Positions 28,032-38,542 of a stretch of 64,000 nucleotides of DNA are shown piece after piece (the stretch's first letter is position 1; every line of letters starts with the position of its first letter). The stretch comes from Mesorhizobium sp. M4B.F.Ca.ET.058.02.1.1 (GTDB taxonomy: Bacteria > Pseudomonadota > Alphaproteobacteria > Rhizobiales > Rhizobiaceae): NCBI RefSeq assembly GCF_003952505.1, contig NZ_CP034450.1:4960001-5024000 (forward strand). The letters run 5' to 3'. The notes under the pieces were generated by a model. It had not been told where the DNA came from, ran no database searches, and saw only the letters and a list, made by a program, of their open reading frames with translations. The position numbers were made by a program, and so were the translations under genes.

Positions 28032-29331
28032 AAGCGATTTTTTGAAGCCACTCGCGCTTTTGCGCTAACGAAGGTCCCGCGCCGTATTTGGGCCGGATCC
28101 ATTTGTGGCCCATCAGAGAAGCAATTACCTTCTCCGGCGCCTCAACTGCCGTCAGCCGGTCCTCGAAAGTGTGTCGCAGGCTATAAAGACTATGCTCGGA
28201 AGTCGGCAGAAGTTCCTTGCTGGCGAGCACCTTGTTGACGAGCGCTGAAAGTGACGCGGCCTTGTCGCGATAACGAGGAAAGCCGTCCGGATGGAGCTTG
28301 ATGGCTGCAAGTGCGCCGCCAACCAAGGGAATGTCACGGGCTGAATGACCGGTCTTCAAGCGACGGCCATTGGGGCGCACCCGCACATGCGGGATTTCTT
28401 GATCGAGGTGGATTGTTTCGGTGGTGAGGTTTGCCGCTTCAGAAAGCCTGAGTCCGGTATCGGCAATCACATAGATTAGATGGCGGGCTTCGTCATTGAG
28501 TCCGTCGAGCGCGCCTTCAGCGAGTATCTTCTCCTGAATGAACTCCGCTGTGAACGCAGCGCGTTGCCCGGGGACGGCGCCGGAAAGACGCAGGTTTCGA
28601 AAAACCGGCTCCAGCTTGAGCTGGTGAGTCAGATCGACGACGCGCAGCATTTTCGAAACATGGCCGATGTCCTTGTTGGCCGTACCGATATCAAGTCCAT
28701 CCTCAACGATCCGCTTTTGCCACCACTCGCGGAACGCGATTGCGTCGTCCCGAGTGAGGCTTGCGATCTCCTTGTCGCCAATGACTCCAACCAGATTGGC
28801 AACTGCGCGCTTTTTGGGGTTACGCCATTTCTTGATTTGGTTAGGCGACATGGTCAGCAAGTTCTGTTGCTCGATCGTCTCGAATTCCTTGATAAGACCG
28901 CTCAGGCGGACCGCTGGCCGCTTCTCCCCACCCATGACGGCCGAGACGTCCTGCGCGTCCTCGATCGATTTTTTGTCGAGGAGCAGCTTGATACGGGCCA
29001 TGAGTTCGTCGAGCGGCCCCGCTGCTAGTTCCTCGTTAGAGCGATAGGCCAATCCAAATGACCGCGCGCGCTTCCTCGCGGCTTCGAAACGCAGCCCCGC
29101 CTCGGCGGATTGGCCTTCCCGCAGTCTACGCCAATACGCCTCCAGCCCCGCGCCGAGGCTTTGCACTGCATCTCGCGCCCGTACACCGCGGGGATCGTCA
29201 GCCACGGCGACGCCCGTGGAAATGCGTACTAGGCAGCGGCGATCAAACGCCGCGAATTCCTTCGGCACCCTGCGGACGAGATACCAGATGCCTTCACGTT
29301 TATGCGGCTTTGGCGCTGCGGAACGTCGCAT
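28009..29331 (-). CDS. int: Tyrosine recombinase (element integrase, DUF6538 type)
   Basis: A 440-residue phage-type integrase that would catalyse insertion and excision at the tRNA-Ser site. The N terminus (IWYLVRRVPKEF, VRISTGVA) matches the DUF6538 region. The C-terminal catalytic domain shows DTGLRLSEAANL (first Arg), HSLYSLRHTFEDRL (His-x-x-Arg-His), LMGHK and a tyrosine in IRPKYGAGPSL. It is transcribed away from the tRNA, and its start is about 115 bases from the tRNA 3' end. Confidence 0.92.
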   Translation of the reverse strand: MRRSAAPKPHKREGIWYLVRRVPKEFAAFDRRCLVRISTGVAVADDPRGVRARDAVQSLGAGLEAYWRRLREGQSAEAGLRFEAARKRARSFGLAYRSNEELAAGPLDELMARIKLLLDKKSIEDAQDVSAVMGGEKRPAVRLSGLIKEFETIEQQNLLTMSPNQIKKWRNPKKRAVANLVGVIGDKEIASLTRDDAIAFREWWQKRIVEDGLDIGTANKDIGHVSKMLRVVDLTHQLKLEPVFRNLRLSGAVPGQRAAFTAEFIQEKILAEGALDGLNDEARHLIYVIADTGLRLSEAANLTTETIHLDQEIPHVRVRPNGRRLKTGHSARDIPLVGGALAAIKLHPDGFPRYRDKAASLSALVNKVLASKELLPTSEHSLYSLRHTFEDRLTAVEAPEKVIASLMGHKWIRPKYGAGPSLAQKREWLQKIAFTPPGRM

Positions 29332-29344
29332 TATCTTTCTCTAA

Positions 29345-29367
29345 TGTTACACAGTTTGTTACACAGT
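29345..29367. repeat. Two 11-base direct repeats upstream of the integrase
   Basis: TGTTACACAGT occurs twice with a 12-base period, just upstream of the integrase start and within 100 bases of the tRNA 3' end. Position and spacing fit arm-type sites for integrase or an excisionase, or an operator that controls int. Inference only. Confidence 0.55.
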
Positions 29368-29445
29368 CTAAGATAAGTTTCGCTTCGCGCTGGTCAAGCG
29401 CAACAAGGAAGCTTTTGAAAGGAAACGATTATTATGGAAGCTAAA

Positions 29446-29480
29446 TGGCGGAGAGGGAGGGATTCGAACCCCCGATGCCC
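29446..29480. other. Probable attachment site (right junction) at the tRNA-Ser 3' end
   Basis: The recombinase gene directly abuts the 3' end of an intact tRNA gene, with conjugation genes on one side and core genes on the other. Tyrosine recombinases of this kind use the 3' part of tRNA genes (T arm and acceptor) as attachment sites. The exact core length cannot be set because the left junction is outside the window. Confidence 0.6.
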
Positions 29481-29535
29481 TTGCGAGCATGCCGCATTTC
29501 GAGTGCGGTGCATTCGACCACTCTGCCACCTCTCC
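29446..29535 (-). tRNA. tRNA-Ser (CGA anticodon)
   Basis: A 90-base gene with the long variable arm of tRNA-Ser. The acceptor stem is GGAGAGG paired with CCTCTCC, followed by discriminator G and an encoded CCA. The anticodon stem CCGCA/TGCGG encloses loop CTCGAAA, giving anticodon CGA, which reads UCG. The T loop is TTCGAAT. The gene is intact, so the element must carry a matching 3' segment. Confidence 0.95.
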
Positions 29536-29775
29536 GCGGTCATGGTCGGCCGTTGCCGGCGCGGCGCACTAGATAACGACTGGACGTAAAGGTTACAAGG
29601 CCAAATCTGCCGGATGAGCGGCTTCTTTGACGCGGTGTCGATTTGGTCACGGCCAGGCGGCTCCGACGGGCCGGCAGACGGCCAGTCCGCGAGCGTCATG
29701 GTCCGCCTCGCATGCGGGCGGCAGCCGGCCCGGGCCTCGCGAACTGCCGGACGTTCATGGTGTCGGCTGCTTGCC

Positions 29776-29804
29776 TTGACTTTGACCGGACCTTCGGTTA
29801 GGGA
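29776..29804 (+). promoter_or_regulatory. Possible promoter of rplU-rpmA
   Basis: TTGACT and TAGGGA are separated by 17 bases, ahead of the rplU leader. The -35 is good; the -10 is weak for sigma-70. The 394-base gap from the tRNA to rplU otherwise shows nothing I can support. Confidence 0.35.
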
Positions 29805-29929
29805 ACGCGCGCAATCGGCGTGGAGGGTTCTTCCGCGCCGCTTGTTTTTTGAACCCGCAGACTGACAAAAAGACGGCCGATCCGCTCGATGCGGCTCATC
29901 GAGGCCGACCGAACAGCGAAAGGCAAAAA

Positions 29930-30613
29930 ATGTTCGCAGTCATCAAAACGGGCGGCAAGCAGTACCGCGTCGCCGCCAACGATCTCCTGAAGATCGAGAA
30001 ACTCGAAGCCAAGGTCGGCGACATCGTCGAGATCGGCAATGTGCTGGCGCATGGCGAGGGCGAGAACGTCACCTTCGGCGCGCCGTTCGTCGATGGCGCT
30101 CTGGTCACGGCCGAAGTCGTCGAACAGGGCAAGAACCGCACCGTCATCGCTTTCAAGAAGCGCCGCCGGCAGAATTCGCGCCGCAAGATCGGCCACCGCC
30201 AGCTTCTGACCACCGTCAGGATCGCCGAGATCCTGCTGGGTGGCGCAAAGCCGGCGAAGAAGGCCGCCGCCAAGCCGGAAGCCAAGGCCGAGGCTGCTGT
30301 CGAGGCGAAGGCCGAAGCCGCTCCGAAGGAGGCCAAGGCCAAGAAGGAAGCTGCTCCGAAGGAGGAAGCCAAGGCCGAAGCCGCTGCTGCGCCGCTGTTC
30401 AAGGCGCCGAAGGGCGAGCCGGACGACCTGACCGTGATCAAGGGCATCGGCCCGGTCGCCGCCAAGGACCTCAACGAGCAGGGCATCATCACCTTCGCGC
30501 AGCTCGCCAAGCTCTCCGACAAGGATGTCGCCAAGATCGACGAGCACATGCCGTTCAGCGCCGACCAGATCAAGGACTGGCGCGAGCAGGCCAAGGAGCT
30601 GGCGAAGAAGTAA
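29930..30613 (+). CDS. rplU: 50S ribosomal protein L21 with C-terminal extension
   Basis: Residues 1 to about 104 are a complete L21 ([34 protein letters not shown]), which binds 23S rRNA. The total is 227 residues, twice the E. coli length. An Ala/Lys/Glu-rich linker follows, then a helix-hairpin-helix-like end ([20 protein letters not shown]). Long L21 proteins of this type are known in Rhizobiales. An upstream in-frame start is ignored because the L21 N terminus is fixed. rpmA follows. Confidence 0.95.
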   Translation: MFAVIKTGGKQYRVAANDLLKIEKLEAKVGDIVEIGNVLAHGEGENVTFGAPFVDGALVTAEVVEQGKNRTVIAFKKRRRQNSRRKIGHRQLLTTVRIAEILLGGAKPAKKAAAKPEAKAEAAVEAKAEAAPKEAKAKKEAAPKEEAKAEAAAAPLFKAPKGEPDDLTVIKGIGPVAAKDLNEQGIITFAQLAKLSDKDVAKIDEHMPFSADQIKDWREQAKELAKK

Positions 30614-30618
30614 GGCGC

Positions 30619-30641
30619 ATCCGGCGAAACGATCGCCGGAT
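30619..30641 (+). other. Hairpin between rplU and rpmA
   Basis: ATCCGGCGA and TCGCCGGAT form a perfect 9-base stem around AACGA. No T tract follows. It probably tunes or stabilises the rplU-rpmA transcript rather than ending it. Confidence 0.45.
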
Positions 30642-30714
30642 CGGACTTGAAACGGAACGCGAACGCGTTCATAAGACCATTCAAACGCCCTCGCGGCGTA
30701 TCGGAGTTAGTTAG

Positions 30715-30984
30715 ATGGCACACAAGAAAGCTGGCGGTTCGTCGCGCAACGGTCGCGACTCGCACTCCAAGCGGCTCGGCGTGAAGAAGTTCGGCGGCGA
30801 AGCCGTGATTCCGGGCAACATCATCATTCGTCAACGCGGCACCTCGTGGCATCCGGGCACCAACGTAGGCATGGGCACGGACCACACCCTGTTTGCGCTC
30901 GAAGCCGGCGCAGTCGCCTTCAACAAAAAAGCCAACGGCCGAACCTACGTCTCGGTGAACCCGATTACCAAAGCAGCGGAATAG
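30715..30984 (+). CDS. rpmA: 50S ribosomal protein L27
   Basis: An 89-residue L27, which contacts the peptidyl transferase centre. It shows [20 protein letters not shown] and [10 protein letters not shown], both strongly conserved. It has the usual partner rplU upstream and ends before a strong terminator. Confidence 0.97.
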   Translation: MAHKKAGGSSRNGRDSHSKRLGVKKFGGEAVIPGNIIIRQRGTSWHPGTNVGMGTDHTLFALEAGAVAFNKKANGRTYVSVNPITKAAE

Positions 30985-31054
30985 CCGGTTTCCGCACCAC
31001 AACACCGGCACCCATCTCGGGAACCGGTGTCTGGCCAGGCCAGGAAAAGGATCA

Positions 31055-31084
31055 GGGGAGATGGGTTTCCATCTCCCCTTTTTT
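31055..31084 (+). terminator. Intrinsic terminator of rplU-rpmA
   Basis: GGGGAGATGG and CCATCTCCCC form a perfect 10-base stem with loop GTTT, followed directly by TTTTTT. Confidence 0.9.
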
Positions 31085-31104
31085 CTTTGCCTGGAGGACT
31101 GAAA

Positions 31105-31692
31105 ATGGTTGCCGAAGCGGAAGACACGGACGACGAAAGTTACGCGATAGACTGCCCGGTGCTGGCCACCGAGCGGCTGGTGATGCGCGCCCCGCGCGAC
31201 AGCGACATCGGGCAACTGGTGGCGCTCGCCGACAATCGTCACGTGGCCGAGATGCTGGTTCGCATGCCGCATCCCTACGGCGAGGCCGAGGCACGCGCCT
31301 TCCTCGCCATGGCAGCGTCGCGCCGCGCCGGCATCGTCTACGCGCTGACGCTTGCCGGCACCGGCACCTTCGTCGGCTGCGCGGGGCTCAACACCACCGA
31401 TCGCGGGCTGGAGCTCGGCTATTGGATCGGTGAACCTTACTGGAAGCGTGGCTACGCCACGGAAGCGGCGCACGCGCTGGTCGACCTCGCCTTCCAGAGG
31501 ACCTCGATCCAGGTGCTGCAGGCCTCGACCCGGGTCATTAACCCGGCCTCTCGCCGGGTCATTCACAAGTGTGGCTTCCAGTATGCCGGCCAGGGCATGC
31601 TGAACTCGATCGTCGCCGGCCAGGTGCCGGTCGAGCGCTACCGGCTCGATCGCAAGACGTGGACCAGCTTGCGCAACTGGGTCCACTTTTGA
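31105..31692 (+). CDS. GNAT family N-acetyltransferase
   Basis: A 195-residue acetyltransferase of the RimJ/RimL type. It opens with the usual LATERLVMRAPRDSDI and shows the acetyl-CoA loop region GYWIGEPYWKRGYATEAAHA. GGAGGA precedes the ATG by 6 bases. Substrate unknown; such enzymes acetylate protein N termini or small molecules. It follows rpmA after the terminator, so it likely has its own promoter. Confidence 0.85.
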   Translation: MVAEAEDTDDESYAIDCPVLATERLVMRAPRDSDIGQLVALADNRHVAEMLVRMPHPYGEAEARAFLAMAASRRAGIVYALTLAGTGTFVGCAGLNTTDRGLELGYWIGEPYWKRGYATEAAHALVDLAFQRTSIQVLQASTRVINPASRRVIHKCGFQYAGQGMLNSIVAGQVPVERYRLDRKTWTSLRNWVHF

Positions 31693-31832
31693 TGTGTGCC
31701 GATATTCAGGTGAGGCCGGTCTGCAAACGTTGGTTTCCTGTGCTTCCGGTGCTCACGTGCCTCAAGCACGCTCCGCTCCGGTTCTCGGAAACCAGCGTTT
31801 TCGACTCGGCCTGACCTGAATCTCGACACACA
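31693..31832. repeat. Rhizobial palindromic intergenic element, copy 1
   Basis: The two ends are imperfect inverted repeats of about 46 bases (TGTGTGCCGATATTCAGGT opposite ACCTGAATCTCGACACACA). The centre carries ACGCTCCGCTCCGGTTCTC. It begins at the GNAT stop codon. The same element lies at 32,843, and its centre recurs at 46,204. Confidence 0.8.
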
Positions 31833-31870
31833 TCAGCGCATCGCTTCGACAGTTCGGAAAGTTTTCCAGG

Positions 31871-32734
31871 TCAATCCAATTCGGCCCAGACCGGCAGATG
31901 GTCCGAACCCACCGCTTGCCGGTCGACCCAGAGGCGCTTCAGCGATCTGGCGAGCGAGGCGCTGGTGAAGATGTAGTCGATGCGCTTGTGGCGGCTCGCA
32001 TCGTCGGGCCGTTTCGGGTCGACCCAGGTGGCGAGATCCGGGACGCCGAGGCGCTCCGCGACATCGACAGCGAGATCGGCGGTGAGCGGCATGCCGAATT
32101 CGTGGTCCGGGCGGCCGGCAAGGTCGACATATTCGGGCGAGCCGGGCAGCATGTTGAAGTCGCCCATGACGATGAAGGCTTCCGGGTAGGGCAGATCCGG
32201 CAGGCCGATCTCGGGAATGCCGGAAAGGCCGCCGCCCTCCAGCGCATAGTTCAACAGGCGCTGACGCAGGAACCGGATCTGGCTTTGACGTTCGACAGGG
32301 CTGCGATGGTCGAGATGCGTGGAGTAGAAGCGGATAAAGCCGAGCGGTGTCTCGATCAGCGCCTCGAGCGCGCCACGCTGGAAATTCATCGCCTCCAGGC
32401 TGCGGCTGCGCGGAAGGAGAAGGTTGCGCGACAGATGAATGGGTGTCTTCGACAACACCATGTTGCCGAGCTGGAAGGTGGTCGTGATGGCGCGGCCGGC
32501 CTCCAGGCGCGAGCTGATATTGACCTCGAAATTGCTGCCATAGGCGGCAAAGTAGTCAGGCAGCGCCTCGCCGAGTTCGGCCACCATGTCGCGGTTGTTG
32601 TTCCTGGGGTTGTTGCGGGTGACCTCCTGCAGCGCGATCACGTCGGCGCCGCGCACGGCATCGGCGATGCGGGAAACATCGTAACGGTCGTCGAGACCTA
32701 TGCCATACTGGATGTTGTAGGTGACAAGCTTCAT
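31871..32734 (-). CDS. Endonuclease/exonuclease/phosphatase family protein
   Basis: A 287-residue member of the EEP fold. It shows VTYNIQYG at the start, the metal-binding glutamate in ALQEVT, the Asn-containing GDFNMLPGSPEY and the terminal SDHLPVWAEL. These support metal-dependent phosphodiester or phosphomonoester hydrolysis, and the substrate cannot be told. No signal peptide. It stands alone between two palindromic elements. Confidence 0.88.
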   Translation of the reverse strand: MKLVTYNIQYGIGLDDRYDVSRIADAVRGADVIALQEVTRNNPRNNNRDMVAELGEALPDYFAAYGSNFEVNISSRLEAGRAITTTFQLGNMVLSKTPIHLSRNLLLPRSRSLEAMNFQRGALEALIETPLGFIRFYSTHLDHRSPVERQSQIRFLRQRLLNYALEGGGLSGIPEIGLPDLPYPEAFIVMGDFNMLPGSPEYVDLAGRPDHEFGMPLTADLAVDVAERLGVPDLATWVDPKRPDDASRHKRIDYIFTSASLARSLKRLWVDRQAVGSDHLPVWAELD

Positions 32735-32842
32735 TGCCGCGCCCCTTCAGTCCCGCCCGCCAACAGTGCTACCGCGTCCTTTGCAAAAGGGCATCCGGCG
32801 CTTTAGTCGCAAATCGGCCTCGCGCTGTGCCCCGCCTTGGTT

Positions 32843-35181
<2,339 letters not shown>

Positions 35182-35266
35182 GACGTGGCCCGCGATTATG
35201 GGCGCTCGGGCTCCGGCGGCCATTGGGGTGGATTGCGGTACCTTTCCTCAACATCGCGTTGCGTTT

Positions 35267-35686
35267 TCAGCAGCTCGCTGCAGCCCCCATCTCTGTTTCG
35301 ATGCCGGCCTTGGCTCGTCGGTCGATCTCGGTTTGAGCAATGCCCGTATCGTCTCCGGCAACGGCGTCGCGAATAAGTTCGTCGGTTGTCGTTACTTTCG
35401 CGGGGGCATCGCCCTTCGCCCTCTTTTCCATCTCCGCTTCAAGCCGAGCGCGCGGCCCACATCCGTGAAATTCCTCGACAACGATGGCGATCCGAGAGGG
35501 CGGTGTCGCCGGCGCGCCGCAATAGCGCTCGGCAAGCGCCAGCTGCACCATCAAACTGTACATAACCATGGCCTTGCCGTCGGGGCTCTCCCCGGGCTCG
35601 AGCTTGTCGTCGCAGTAATCGGCGGCGCGTAGGGCTGTCGGCGCCAGCATCGCGCCGAGAGCAAACAGGATTATGGCGCTCTTCAT
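35267..35686 (-). CDS. Small secreted hypothetical protein between proB and proA
   Basis: A 139-residue protein with a clear signal peptide ([21 protein letters not shown], cleavage after LRA). The mature part has three cysteines and an acidic helical body, with no recognised domain. A frame starting at 35,782 would hide the signal peptide and is rejected. It interrupts the proB-proA pair on the opposite strand. Confidence 0.65.
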   Translation of the reverse strand: MKSAIILFALGAMLAPTALRAADYCDDKLEPGESPDGKAMVMYSLMVQLALAERYCGAPATPPSRIAIVVEEFHGCGPRARLEAEMEKRAKGDAPAKVTTTDELIRDAVAGDDTGIAQTEIDRRAKAGIETEMGAAASC

Positions 35687-35764
35687 GCTGCTCCCCCAAA
35701 TTTGCAGCCATTGCCGCGAGGGCCGGCCGCGTGTAAATCCACCAAGCTTCACCGGAGCGGTCAA

Positions 35765-37045
35765 ATGCTGAACAAACACCAAGGCGAAGATGTAGCCAGT
35801 TTGATGGCACGGACAGGCCGCCAGGCGCGCGCCGCGGCCCGACCGCTGGCCATTGCCACCACCGCCGCCAAGAACGCCGCGCTTGTCGCCATGGCCGAAG
35901 CCATTCTTCGCAACGAGCAGGCGATTCTCGACGCCAACGCAATCGACGTCTCGAATGGCGAGGAATCCGGCCTTTCCGGTTCCTTCATGGACCGGTTGAA
36001 ACTGACACCGTCGCGCATCGAGGCGATGGCCGACGGCATTCGCGAGATCGCCGCGCTAAAGGATCCGGTCGGCGACGTGATCGCAGAATGGGACCGGCCG
36101 AACGGACTCCACATCGAGCGAGTGCGCACGCCGCTCGGCGTCGTCGGCGTCATCTATGAAAGCCGGCCGAATGTGACGGCCGATGCCGGCGCGCTCTGCC
36201 TCAAGGCCGGCAATCCGGTGATCCTGCGCGGCGGCTCGGATTCGCTCAATTCGTCGGCGGCGATCCATGCCTGTATGGTAGCGGGGCTGAAAGCGGCTGG
36301 CCTGCCGCAGGATGCCATCCAGCTGGTGCCGACCACCGACCGCGCCGCCGTCGGCGAGATGCTGAAGGGCCTCGGCGGCAATCTCGACGTGATCATTCCG
36401 CGCGGCGGCCGCAGCCTGGTCGAGCGTGTTCAGAGCGAGGCGCGGGTGCCGGTCTTTGCCCATCTCGAAGGCATCTGCCATGTCTATGTCGACCGATCGG
36501 CCGATCTCGACATGGCGGTGACGATCGCCGTCAATGCCAAGATGCGGCGCACCGGCGTCTGCGGCGCGGCCGAGACGCTGCTTGTCGACCGCGCGGCGGC
36601 GGCGACCCATCTCGTGCCCATCCTCGTAGCCTTGCGGGCGGCGGGCTGTGAGATCCATGCCGACGGAGAGGTGCTGAAGGCGTTCTCCGACGCTAGTCCC
36701 GCGACCGATGCCGACTGGGTGACCGAGTATCTCGACGCCATCATCGCGGTGAAGCTGGTCGATGGCGTCGCGGGCGCGATCGAGCATATCGAGACCTTCT
36801 CCTCGCACCACACCGAAGCGATTCTCGCCGAGGACACGCAGGCGGTGGAGCGCTTCTTCAACGAGATCGATTCGGCGATCCTGCTACACAATGCGTCGAC
36901 GCAGTTCGCCGATGGCGGCGAGTTCGGCATGGGCGCCGAGATCGGCATCGCCACCGGCAAAATGCACGCGCGCGGGCCGGTCGGCGTCGAGCAACTGACC
37001 TCGTTCAAATACCGCGTGCGCGGGTCGGGACAGGTGAGGCCGTGA
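35765..37045 (+). CDS. proA: Gamma-glutamyl phosphate reductase
   Basis: The second step of proline synthesis, giving glutamate semialdehyde. It has 426 residues, normal for the family, with ALDH-like motifs [18 protein letters not shown] and the catalytic cysteine in [14 protein letters not shown]. The start at [14 protein letters not shown] is preferred to an upstream in-frame codon. Confidence 0.96.
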   Translation: MLNKHQGEDVASLMARTGRQARAAARPLAIATTAAKNAALVAMAEAILRNEQAILDANAIDVSNGEESGLSGSFMDRLKLTPSRIEAMADGIREIAALKDPVGDVIAEWDRPNGLHIERVRTPLGVVGVIYESRPNVTADAGALCLKAGNPVILRGGSDSLNSSAAIHACMVAGLKAAGLPQDAIQLVPTTDRAAVGEMLKGLGGNLDVIIPRGGRSLVERVQSEARVPVFAHLEGICHVYVDRSADLDMAVTIAVNAKMRRTGVCGAAETLLVDRAAAATHLVPILVALRAAGCEIHADGEVLKAFSDASPATDADWVTEYLDAIIAVKLVDGVAGAIEHIETFSSHHTEAILAEDTQAVERFFNEIDSAILLHNASTQFADGGEFGMGAEIGIATGKMHARGPVGVEQLTSFKYRVRGSGQVRP

Positions 37046-37067
37046 CGTTTTTCGCCGGAAGAGCCTG

Positions 37068-37700
37068 ATGCTGTCCTCTTCCGAGCCCGCCGTCCCATCG
37101 CACTATCTACGCATGCCGCATGCCGGCAAAGGGGTTGCGGTTGGCCTGTTCGGCGGCTCGTTCAACCCGCCGCATGCCGGACATGCGCTGGTCGCCGAGA
37201 TCGCGCTCAGACGCCTGGCGCTCGACCAGCTGTGGTGGATGGTGACGCCGGGCAATCCGCTGAAGAGCACGCGCGAGCTGGCGCCGCTCGCCGAGCGCAT
37301 CGAACTCTCCGAAAAGACAGCCCGCAACCCGAAGATGAAGGTCACCGCCTTCGAGGCCGCGCATCATTTCCGCTTCACCGCCGACACGCTGGCGCTGGTC
37401 AAGGCGCGCAATCCCGGCGTCGACTTCGTCTGGATCATGGGCGCCGATTCGCTGCGCGCCTTCCACCGCTGGCAGCGCTGGCGCCAGATCGTCATGACCT
37501 TCCCGATCGCCGTCATCGACCGCCCGGGCGCCACGCTCTCCTTCCTGTCCTCGGTGGTCGCCAAGACCTTCGACTATGCCCGCGTCGACGAGGGCGACGC
37601 GCCGCGCCTAGCCCGCATGAAGGCGCCGGCCTGGACCTTCATCCACGGCCCGCGCTCGTCGCTGTCGTCGAGCGCCATCCGCAAGCTGGCGAAGCCATGA
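37068..37700 (+). CDS. nadD: Nicotinate-nucleotide adenylyltransferase
   Basis: Adenylates nicotinate mononucleotide in NAD synthesis. It has 210 residues. Seen: the nucleotidyltransferase motif GLFGGSFNPPHAGHALVAE, WIMGADSLRAFHRW and the C-terminal SSLSSSAIRKL. It starts 22 bases after proA, as in other rhizobia. Its usual downstream partner rsfS is displaced by three other genes. Confidence 0.95.
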   Translation: MLSSSEPAVPSHYLRMPHAGKGVAVGLFGGSFNPPHAGHALVAEIALRRLALDQLWWMVTPGNPLKSTRELAPLAERIELSEKTARNPKMKVTAFEAAHHFRFTADTLALVKARNPGVDFVWIMGADSLRAFHRWQRWRQIVMTFPIAVIDRPGATLSFLSSVVAKTFDYARVDEGDAPRLARMKAPAWTFIHGPRSSLSSSAIRKLAKP

Positions 37701-38467
37701 CCGATCCCGGACTGCCCGCGGTTCATGCTTTCTGGATCGGCGGGCCGCTCGGGGCAATGCACACCGCCTGCCTGAAGTCCTTCGTCAGGGCAGGCCACCG
37801 CACGCTGCTGCATGTCTATGACGACCCCGGCGACGCGCCGGCTGGCGTCGAACTCGTCGATGCGACAAGAATCCTGCCACGTGAGCGCATCATCAGGCAT
37901 CGCAATGGCGGCCTGGCGCTGTTCGCCGACATCTTCCGCTACAAGCTCCTGGCCACCGGCGCCGAGATCTACATCGACTGCGACATGTATTGCGTGCGGC
38001 CGCTGTGCCGGCGACCCTATCTGTTCGGCTGGGAAAGCGAGACACGCATCAACAATGCGGTGCTGAGCCTTCCCGTTGGCTCGCCGATCCTCGCCGATCT
38101 GGTCGAGACGGTCGACCACCCTAAGCGGTTTCCCGAATGGTATTCGTGGACCAAGCGGCTGCGCTTCGGCGCTTTGCGGGCGCTCGGTAGGGTGAGGGGA
38201 TTCCAGGACCTGCCGCATGCCTCGATCGGCCCACCCCTGCTGACCTATCTGGCGCGCAAGCACGGGCTGCTGGGCGAGGCTTCGCCGGTGGATGTGTTCT
38301 ATCCCAATGTCGAGGGCGCTGGCACGCTGCTAGATCCCCGGAAATCCATCGCCGATGTGGTGAAGCCGGAAACGCTGGCGATCCATCTTTGGCACGGCTC
38401 GCTTTGGAAGCTGCGGCTGGCCGATGTGCCGCCGAGCTCGCCGTTGGGCGAAATTCTGGCCATGTGA
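37697..38467 (+). CDS. Glycosyltransferase with DXD motif
   Basis: A 256-residue protein related to Och1/capsular-type sugar transferases (sugar-binding region with DXD). It shows AFWIGGPLGAMHTACLKSF near the N terminus and the metal-binding YIDCDMYCVRPL. Donor and acceptor unknown. It overlaps nadD by four bases (ATGA), so it is co-translated with a NAD biosynthesis gene although nothing links them functionally. No signal peptide or membrane segment. Confidence 0.75.
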   Translation: MTDPGLPAVHAFWIGGPLGAMHTACLKSFVRAGHRTLLHVYDDPGDAPAGVELVDATRILPRERIIRHRNGGLALFADIFRYKLLATGAEIYIDCDMYCVRPLCRRPYLFGWESETRINNAVLSLPVGSPILADLVETVDHPKRFPEWYSWTKRLRFGALRALGRVRGFQDLPHASIGPPLLTYLARKHGLLGEASPVDVFYPNVEGAGTLLDPRKSIADVVKPETLAIHLWHGSLWKLRLADVPPSSPLGEILAM

Positions 38468-38542
38468 GGTCGGCGCCGCTGCCCGTCCGGCGATGTCGCT
38501 TTTGCGGCGGCCTTTCGCCGTGCGGTGGGCGATGCTGCACGA

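Larger units (their letters stand above)
1..29446. mobile_element. Right-hand part of an integrative and conjugative element
   Basis: Seen: a conjugation gene block (traG, trbBCDEJLFGI), cbb3 oxidase cargo, a decayed accessory stretch and a tyrosine recombinase gene, ending exactly where a tRNA-Ser gene and core ribosomal protein genes begin. Known: Mesorhizobium symbiosis elements integrate at the 3' ends of tRNA genes, carry a Trb-type secretion system and often carry fixNOQP-fixGHIS. Inferred: the element continues leftward beyond the window, where relaxase genes, nod/nif cargo and the other attachment site would be expected. The right boundary is confident. Whether it is a symbiosis element is not proven, because no nod or nif gene is visible. 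Confidence 0.8.

Noticed and set aside
1..29446. nod, nif or sigma-54/NifA-type promoters that would prove a symbiosis element
   Set aside because: No such genes are present, and I found no convincing TGGCAC-N5-TTGCA site. The symbiosis link rests only on the cbb3 cargo and element type.
29896..31686. 596-codon minus-strand frame across rplU, rpmA and the GNAT gene
   Set aside because: It runs antisense through two ribosomal protein genes and a terminator and has no family resemblance.
35198..35632. 144-codon plus-strand frame opposite the small secreted protein between proB and proA
   Set aside because: The minus-strand gene has a clear signal peptide and a sensible start; this frame does not.
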